Origin: Chloroflexota bacterium | GTDB lineage: Bacteria > Chloroflexota > Anaerolineae > Anaerolineales > Villigracilaceae | Assembly: GCA_021812905.1 (NCBI GenBank) | Contig: JAKAMM010000045.1 | Location: forward strand, 1-9,747 | Length of the DNA stretch: 9,747 nucleotides | Direction of reading: 5' to 3' | Shown: positions 6,219-9,747 of the stretch, piece by piece | Layout of the letters: each line of letters opens with the position of its first letter | Numbering within the stretch: the stretch's first letter is position 1 | Translations under genes and position numbers: made by a program | Notes under the pieces: model-generated | What the model was told of the DNA's origin: nothing | The model's input: only the letters and a program-made list of their open reading frames with translations | The model's database searches: none

Positions 6219-7055
6219 ATGTCTTCCATTCAGTCGCTTCTCCCAAACCCTGTTTTGCGTATCATCAAGAATATTTATGATGGTTTTCGCCGCCTGCCCG
6301 AATTGCCCGATGCCTATCTCCATCCATGGCGACGCGAGAGTATTCGTCGACTTGCCGCGCTCAAGGATATTCACAAAGGCCAGCGCGCCATCATCATCGG
6401 CAATGGGCCCAGTCTCAATCAAACCGACCTAAACAAACTCAAAGGCGAATTTACTTTCGGCCTCAATCGAATTTATTTGATGTTCCCTCAGCTTGGATTT
6501 TCCACCACGTATCTTGTCTCGATCAATGACCTTGTCATCGAACAATGTGCTCAGGAAATGGTCGCGCTTGCTATACCGAAATTTTTTGCGTGGCGTTCGC
6601 ATCGGCATTTCTCTTCAACCTTGCAACTTTCAAACATTCCAACTTTTCTTTACACCTCATACACCGGCCCTCGCTTCTCTCACGATGTGCGCGGACGCGT
6701 TTGGGAAGGGGCCACAGTCACCAATGTTGCATTACAGCTCGCGTTTCACATGGGCTTTCAAAAAGTTATTCTCATCGGCGTGGATCATAACTTTACGAGC
6801 AAGGGCGAAGCCAACAAAACCGTCGTTTCCACCGGTGATGACTCGAATCATTTTTCCGGAGCTTATTTTGGCAAAGGATTCCGCTGGCAGTTGCCCGACC
6901 TCGACACATCCGAGATCGGATATGCTATGGCGCGCGAACATTATCAAAAGGCCGGACGCGAAGTCATTGATGCCACTCTCGGCGGCAAACTGACCATCTT
7001 TCCCAAAGTGGATTACGACTCGCTTTTTAAACAGGACGCGGACGAGCACAGATGA
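6219..7055 (+). CDS. MptE-like/DUF115 protein with GT42 sialyltransferase-like motifs
   Basis: The 278-residue product has the signature of the MptE-like (DUF115) Rossmann family: AIIIGNGPSLN (57-67), FTFGLNRIYLMFP (78-90), GATVTNVALQLAFHMGF (164-180) followed by VILIGVDHNF (183-192), and DDSNHFSG (207-214). Database names often say 6-hydroxymethylpterin pyrophosphokinase-like, but this locus is glycan-related. The motif order strongly resembles GT42 sialyltransferases such as Campylobacter CstII, where GNGPS (Asn31), a CNQ motif 20 residues later (Asn51), a late GYKEIYLSGIDF and a catalytic histidine in SHY occur in the same order. Here the matches are Asn62, Asn83, the VILIGVD strand and His211. 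I infer a CMP-sugar glycosyltransferase using the product of the 1753 gene. There is no signal peptide. The ATG at 6219 is set by GGAG at 6209-6212. The last residues (ADEHR) and the stop are encoded by the left CCGCG-type repeat. Confidence 0.8.
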   Translation: MSSIQSLLPNPVLRIIKNIYDGFRRLPELPDAYLHPWRRESIRRLAALKDIHKGQRAIIIGNGPSLNQTDLNKLKGEFTFGLNRIYLMFPQLGFSTTYLVSINDLVIEQCAQEMVALAIPKFFAWRSHRHFSSTLQLSNIPTFLYTSYTGPRFSHDVRGRVWEGATVTNVALQLAFHMGFQKVILIGVDHNFTSKGEANKTVVSTGDDSNHFSGAYFGKGFRWQLPDLDTSEIGYAMAREHYQKAGREVIDATLGGKLTIFPKVDYDSLFKQDADEHR

Positions 7056-7067
7056 ACGCGGAATTTT
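7034..7067. repeat. Left inverted CCGCG-type repeat flanking GxxExxY gene
   Basis: GGACGCGGA (7034-7042) and AACGCGGAATTTT (7055-7067) are mirrored in reverse complement at 7487-7520. This arm supplies the last codons and the stop of the DUF115 gene and also an ATG (7052) that opens the GxxExxY frame through an ATGA overlap. The two arms are each 34 bases long and agree at both ends but diverge in the middle. Confidence 0.7.
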
Positions 7068-7155
7068 CAAAAACTCCTGCCAGCCAATTTGAATTAAAGA
7101 TAAGAATGTCACTGACAAAATCCTTCATGCTTTTTTCAAGATCATTTATCCCCAA
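7052..7155 (+). pseudogene. Frameshifted 5' part of the GxxExxY gene
   Basis: An ATG overlapping the DUF115 stop opens a frame beginning MNAEFSKTPASQFELK, a plausible N-terminus for this family, but that frame ends at 7172-7174. The family helix expected next, read as DKNVTDKILHAFFKIIYPQ, lies in the -1 frame from 7099 and runs without a stop into the conserved GYGFLEKVYENAL. The join is at the A-run in TTAAAG (7094-7099); one extra A would restore a single frame of about 145 residues from 7052 to 7488. This is either a real one-base deletion or a sequencing/assembly error in a short homopolymer. In the downstream frame no ATG, GTG or TTG lies between the TGA at 7090 and the TTG at 7156; only an ATT at 7093 is available. 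Confidence 0.6.
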
Positions 7156-7488
7156 TTGGGTTATGGCTTTTTAGAGAAGGTATACGAGAATGCGCTGGTG
7201 ATGATCTTGGTTGAAATGGGTTTGAAGGTTCAACAACAGGCAAGGATCATAGTTTATTTTAATGGAAAGGAAGTCGGAGAATATTTTGCTGATTTATTGG
7301 TTGAAGATGTCGTCATCGTGGAATTGAAAGCAGTATCAAGATTACTGCTTGAGCATGAAGCCCAATTGCTTAACTATTTGCGTGCTACGCCGTATGAAGT
7401 TGGCCTTTTGCTAAACTTTGGCCCGAAGCCTGATTTTCGGCGCAAGGTCTTTGATAATTCACGGAAGACGATTACTTGGAAAAAATAA
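7156..7488 (+). CDS. GxxExxY family protein (PD-(D/E)XK nuclease-like fold), conserved part
   Basis: This frame encodes the conserved body of a GxxExxY protein, named for its GFLEKVY motif (residues 4-10 here, in GYGFLEKVYENAL). The central EYFADLLVEDVVIVELKAV carries the D...ExK spacing of the PD-(D/E)XK nuclease-like fold. HEAQLLNYLRATPYEVGLLLNFG and a short basic tail complete the family pattern. Biochemical function is not established; the family is common, often multi-copy and often flanked by CCGCG-type repeats, which suggests mobility. The TTG at 7156 is a poor start because family homology begins upstream (see the frameshifted 5' part). The gene interrupts a glycan gene cluster and is probably unrelated to it in function. 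Whether it makes protein here is uncertain. Confidence 0.8.
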   Translation: MGYGFLEKVYENALVMILVEMGLKVQQQARIIVYFNGKEVGEYFADLLVEDVVIVELKAVSRLLLEHEAQLLNYLRATPYEVGLLLNFGPKPDFRRKVFDNSRKTITWKK

Positions 7489-7520
7489 AAAATCCGCGTT
7501 CTCCGCGTTTTTCCGCGTCC
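7487..7520. repeat. Right inverted CCGCG-type repeat flanking GxxExxY gene
   Basis: Three CCGCGT units (7494-7499, 7503-7508, 7513-7518) in T-rich spacers form the inverse of the left arm at 7034-7067; the ends GGACGCGGA and AACGCGGA are shared. It begins inside the GxxExxY stop codon (TAA 7486-7488) and ends seven bases before the ATG of the next gene. It has thus replaced whatever leader the glycosyltransferase had. Confidence 0.7.
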
Positions 7521-7526
7521 AATAAA

Positions 7527-8456
7527 ATGACTCTCGTTTCGATTATCACTCCTTCTTACAATCAATCTGCCTATCTTGAGCAGACGATGAATTCTATTTT
7601 AAATCAGGATTACGCAAACATCGAATACATCGTGATGGATGGTGGCTCGACAGACGCCAGTATCGACATCATCAAAAAATATTCCTCCCGCCTTGCCTTC
7701 TGGACCTCGGAGCGGGATCGCGGCCAGGCGGATGCCATCAACAAAGGGACGGCTCACGCGCGCGGCGAGATCGTTGCCTGGCTCAACTCGGACGATTACT
7801 ATTTGCCCGGCACGATTTCCGCGGCGGTAAAAGTTTTTGAGCAAAATCCCGATGTGGTTTTAATTTATGGCGACATGCTTGCCGTGGATGAACACGGCAA
7901 AACTTTTAATATGTTGAGTTACCAGCAACTTACGCTCGATGATTTATTATGCTTTCAGATCATCGGCCAGCCAGCCGTATTTTTTCAGCGCGACGCCTTT
8001 GAAAAAGCCGGCGGACTGGATACATCTTTTCATTTTCTTCTCGATCATCAACTCTGGATAAAAATCGCGGCGCAGGGAAAAATCCTGCATGTGAATCAAA
8101 CCTGGGCCGCGGCGCGTTATCATGCCGAAGCCAAGAATCGCGCCAAGGCCGCCGAGTTCGGACGCGAAGCCTTCCGCATTCTGGCTTGGGCCACGCTGAA
8201 TGAAAAGTTGTCGCCGGTTTTGGCGCGCATCAACCGCCGGGCATGTGCAAGCGCAAACCGCGTCGATGCGCGCTATTTGCTGGATGGCGGTCAATCGTGG
8301 CCTGCGCTCAAGGCGTGGACGCGTGCACTGTTCATTCATCCGCCCACGGCATTGAAACGATTGAATTTATTTATCTCGGCAATACTTAATTTGATTGGGC
8401 TTGCACACGTGCGCGAAAATATTTTGGAACGCAGACGTCAGCGATTGAATAAATAA
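7527..8456 (+). CDS. Glycosyltransferase family 2 (GT-A fold)
   Basis: The 309-residue product is a GT2 enzyme that transfers a sugar from a nucleotide-sugar donor in the cytoplasm. The N-terminus MTLVSIITPSYNQSAYLEQT is typical. The donor-binding DGGSTD is at 38-43, the metal-binding NSDD at 87-90 and the likely catalytic DHQLW at 173-177. The C-terminal 80 residues are basic, with an amphipathic or membrane-touching stretch (LNLFISAILNLIGL). I chose the ATG at 7527, where family similarity starts; a TTG at 7476 would add residues encoded by the CCGCG repeat. There is no Shine-Dalgarno sequence before this ATG, since the repeat ends seven bases upstream, so expression may depend on reinitiation after the GxxExxY stop 38 bases earlier. 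Donor and acceptor are unknown; the context suggests assembly of the same surface glycan as the upstream genes. Confidence 0.9.
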   Translation: MTLVSIITPSYNQSAYLEQTMNSILNQDYANIEYIVMDGGSTDASIDIIKKYSSRLAFWTSERDRGQADAINKGTAHARGEIVAWLNSDDYYLPGTISAAVKVFEQNPDVVLIYGDMLAVDEHGKTFNMLSYQQLTLDDLLCFQIIGQPAVFFQRDAFEKAGGLDTSFHFLLDHQLWIKIAAQGKILHVNQTWAAARYHAEAKNRAKAAEFGREAFRILAWATLNEKLSPVLARINRRACASANRVDARYLLDGGQSWPALKAWTRALFIHPPTALKRLNLFISAILNLIGLAHVRENILERRRQRLNK

Positions 8457-8465
8457 TTTGTAGAA

Positions 8466-8575
8466 TGTCATTGCGAGACGGCGCGTTTCCGTCGAAGCAA
8501 TCTCATCGCATGATTGAAGATTGCTTCGCACACTTGCCCTGCGTGCAAGTGCAGGGAAAAGCGCTCGCAATGACA
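8466..8575. repeat. Palindromic intergenic repeat (GTCATTGCGAG type)
   Basis: This 110-base element is bounded by TGTCATTGCGAG (8466-8477) and its exact inverse CTCGCAATGACA (8564-8575). A second nested pair is CGAAGCAATC (8493-8502) with GATTGCTTCG (8519-8528). A third region has interleaved pairs: CACTTGC/GCAAGTG (8531-8537, 8545-8551) and CCCTGC/GCAGGG (8537-8542, 8551-8556). The outer sequence and the GAAGCAATCTC core match a type of palindromic repeat found in many copies in diverse bacterial genomes. It lies between the GT2 stop and the sulfatase ribosome site, starts 10 bases after the GT2 gene, and may act as a transcript-end structure. Confidence 0.75.
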
Positions 8576-8578
8576 TAT

Positions 8579-8583
8579 GAGGA
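8579..8583 (+). promoter_or_regulatory. Shine-Dalgarno site for sulfatase
   Basis: GAGGA ends five bases before the ATG at 8589 and fixes the start of the sulfatase, directly after the palindromic repeat. The start is confirmed by the lipoprotein signal peptide that follows. Confidence 0.65.
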
Positions 8584-8588
8584 ACAAT

Positions 8589-9747
8589 ATGAAATCCACC
8601 TGGAAAGTGATTTTGATTGTGTGGCTGGTGATCGCTGTCAGCGGCTGTTCGCTTGGGGCGGGCAAGTCGCCTCAAGTCCCGACTGAAGCGCCGACCGTTG
8701 CGCCGACTCTCGCCGCGCTGACCGATGTCACCGTCATGCCAAAGTCCAACCGTCCCAACTTCCTTTTCATTCTCGTGGACGATCTTGATTCAAAACTTGG
8801 CTCGATGCAATATGTGCCGCACATCCAGGAGTTGATAGCATCACAGGGAATGACGATTGATAATTTTTTGATCAGCACGCCGGTGTGTTGTCCATCGCGT
8901 TCATCGTTCCTGCGCGGACAGTACGCGCAAAATCATCAAGTCTACACCAATGCCGCGCCGCTCGGCGGCTTCGACAAGTTTTACGCGCTTCATAACGAAA
9001 CGTCCACGCTTGCGACCTGGCTGCAGGCCGCAGGTTATAACACCGCGTTATTTGGAAAATATCTGAACGGTTATCCGTTTGCTAGTAATCGAACATACAT
9101 CCCGCCCGGCTGGAGTGAATGGGTCAGCCCGGCGCGCGGCACGCCATATAAGGAATTTAATTATTACATGAACGAGAATGGAAAGCTGGTTGGATACGGA
9201 CTTGGCGCCAATGAATACATGACCGACGTTCTCTCTCAAAAAACGGATGATTATTTGCGCGGCATCGCATCGGACTCCAAACCGTTTTTTATTTATCTCG
9301 CGCCTTATGCCCCGCACGAACCGGCTGTGCCCGCCCCGCGCCACGCGAATTTATTCTCCGATCTGCAAGTACCGCGCACACCATCGTTCAATGAAGTTGA
9401 TGTGACGGACAAGCCCGGCAGTATTCACGGCGACCCATTATTGGATGCGGGCCAGATCGCGAACATGGACGAGTTATATCGCCAGCGTATCCGCTCGATG
9501 CAGGCTGTGGACGAAATGGTCGCGCGCCTCATCAATGTGCTCAAAGAGACGGGCAAGCTCGATAACACCTACATCATCTTCGCGTCCGATAATGGTTATC
9601 ATCTCGGCCAGCACCGGCTTTATGCCGGCAAGGGAACGCCTTACGAGGAAGACATCGTCGTGCCATTCATGATGCGCGGGCCGGGCATCCCCGCAGGTTT
9701 GGAAGTAAAAGATGCCATCACAGGCAACACAGACATTGCGCCGACGA
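8589..9747 (+). CDS. Lipoprotein sulfatase, N-acetylglucosamine-6-sulfatase-like (3' end cut by window)
   Basis: The frame is open from the ATG to the window edge, giving 386 residues without the C-terminus. A basic start, a hydrophobic stretch and the lipobox VSGC (Cys20) mark a lipoprotein exported and anchored outside the cytoplasm. A Thr/Pro/Ala-rich linker (26-50) leads into the sulfatase domain: RPNFLFILVDDLD (55-67, metal-binding Asp64 and Asp65), then STPVCCPSRSSFLRGQY (96-112) with the C-x-P-S-R signature. In that motif Cys100 would be converted to formylglycine. APHEP (241-245, His243), FASDNGYHLGQHR (331-343, Asp334, Asn335) and Lys348 complete the active site. The CCPSR form and the layout resemble N-acetylglucosamine-6-sulfatase (GNS), but the sugar specificity is inferred. 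It removes sulfate from a glycan or ester and needs a formylglycine-generating enzyme encoded elsewhere. The repeat upstream and its own ribosome site suggest a unit separate from the glycosyltransferase. Confidence 0.92.
   Translation, partial: MKSTWKVILIVWLVIAVSGCSLGAGKSPQVPTEAPTVAPTLAALTDVTVMPKSNRPNFLFILVDDLDSKLGSMQYVPHIQELIASQGMTIDNFLISTPVCCPSRSSFLRGQYAQNHQVYTNAAPLGGFDKFYALHNETSTLATWLQAAGYNTALFGKYLNGYPFASNRTYIPPGWSEWVSPARGTPYKEFNYYMNENGKLVGYGLGANEYMTDVLSQKTDDYLRGIASDSKPFFIYLAPYAPHEPAVPAPRHANLFSDLQVPRTPSFNEVDVTDKPGSIHGDPLLDAGQIANMDELYRQRIRSMQAVDEMVARLINVLKETGKLDNTYIIFASDNGYHLGQHRLYAGKGTPYEEDIVVPFMMRGPGIPAGLEVKDAITGNTDIAPT

Noticed and set aside
6219..7055. Pterin pyrophosphokinase (archaeal MptE) function for the DUF115 protein.
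   Set aside because: No folate/pterin genes are nearby, the locus is glycan-related and the motif layout fits GT42 at least as well.
7094..7108. Programmed -1 frameshifting in the GxxExxY gene.
   Set aside because: The site is only TTAAAG, without a proper X-XXY-YYZ heptamer, and I see no stimulating stem directly after it. A deletion or read error is simpler.
7487..7520. The repeated CCGCGT units as a CRISPR-like array.
   Set aside because: The units are only six bases long with 3-5-base spacers, and the segment is an inverse copy of the left arm, not an array.
7476..7526. A TTG start that would extend the GT2 protein by 17 residues.
   Set aside because: The extension is encoded by the CCGCG repeat and the GxxExxY 3' end, and GT2 similarity begins at the ATG at 7527.
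8465..8686. A 73-codon + strand frame through the palindromic repeat.
   Set aside because: It is mostly encoded by the repeat and then overlaps the sulfatase signal peptide in another frame; the sulfatase start has a ribosome site and lipobox.

Overview
The window looks like part of a chromosome of a Chloroflexota (Anaerolineae-like) bacterium. This is an inference from gene style: a GxxExxY gene bracketed by CCGCG-type repeats, a GTCATTGCGAG palindromic repeat, MptE-like (DUF115) and cytidylyltransferase genes in a surface-glycan cluster, and tightly packed genes of medium GC separated by AT-rich spacers. There is no rRNA, tRNA or other taxonomic marker. All convincing genes are on the + strand, and I see no tRNA, rRNA, CRISPR array or complete insertion sequence.

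Layout: (1) 1-200, the C-terminal end of a glycoside hydrolase family 4 (GH4) protein. (2) 201-589, an AT-rich spacer with a perfect 13-bp stem terminator and two related dyads. (3) 590-1651, a stand-alone D-Ala-D-Ala ligase-like ATP-grasp enzyme with a basic tail, closed by a hairpin. (4) 1753-6151, four closely packed genes: a CMP-nonulosonate synthetase-like cytidylyltransferase, a polytopic GT-C-like membrane protein, a D-2-hydroxyacid dehydrogenase and an SDR. They are joined by a 4-bp overlap, a 1-bp gap and an 11-bp overlap. (5) 6219-7055, an MptE/DUF115-like protein whose motif layout recalls GT42 sialyltransferases. (6) 7034-7520, a small GxxExxY gene enclosed by imperfect inverted CCGCG repeats, with an apparent frameshift near its 5' end. 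(7) 7527-8456, a family 2 glycosyltransferase. (8) 8466-8575, a palindromic intergenic repeat. (9) 8589 to the window end, a lipoprotein sulfatase with an intact CCPSR active-site motif, cut by the window edge.

How they may work together: regions 4, 5 and 7 read as a cell-envelope glycan locus. The cytidylyltransferase would make a CMP-activated acidic sugar, and the two dehydrogenases could supply or modify the precursor. The DUF115/GT42-like protein and the GT2 enzyme would transfer sugars, and the membrane protein could act at the outer face of the membrane. The sulfatase suggests processing of a sulfated glycan outside the cytoplasm, but it is probably separately transcribed. No aldolase/synthase of the NeuB type is in the window, so the CMP-sugar is unidentified. 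The best candidates for something undescribed are the cytidylyltransferase, hydroxyacid dehydrogenase, SDR and GT42-like set, and the GxxExxY cassette whose repeats supply the stop codon of one flanking gene and the leader of the other.
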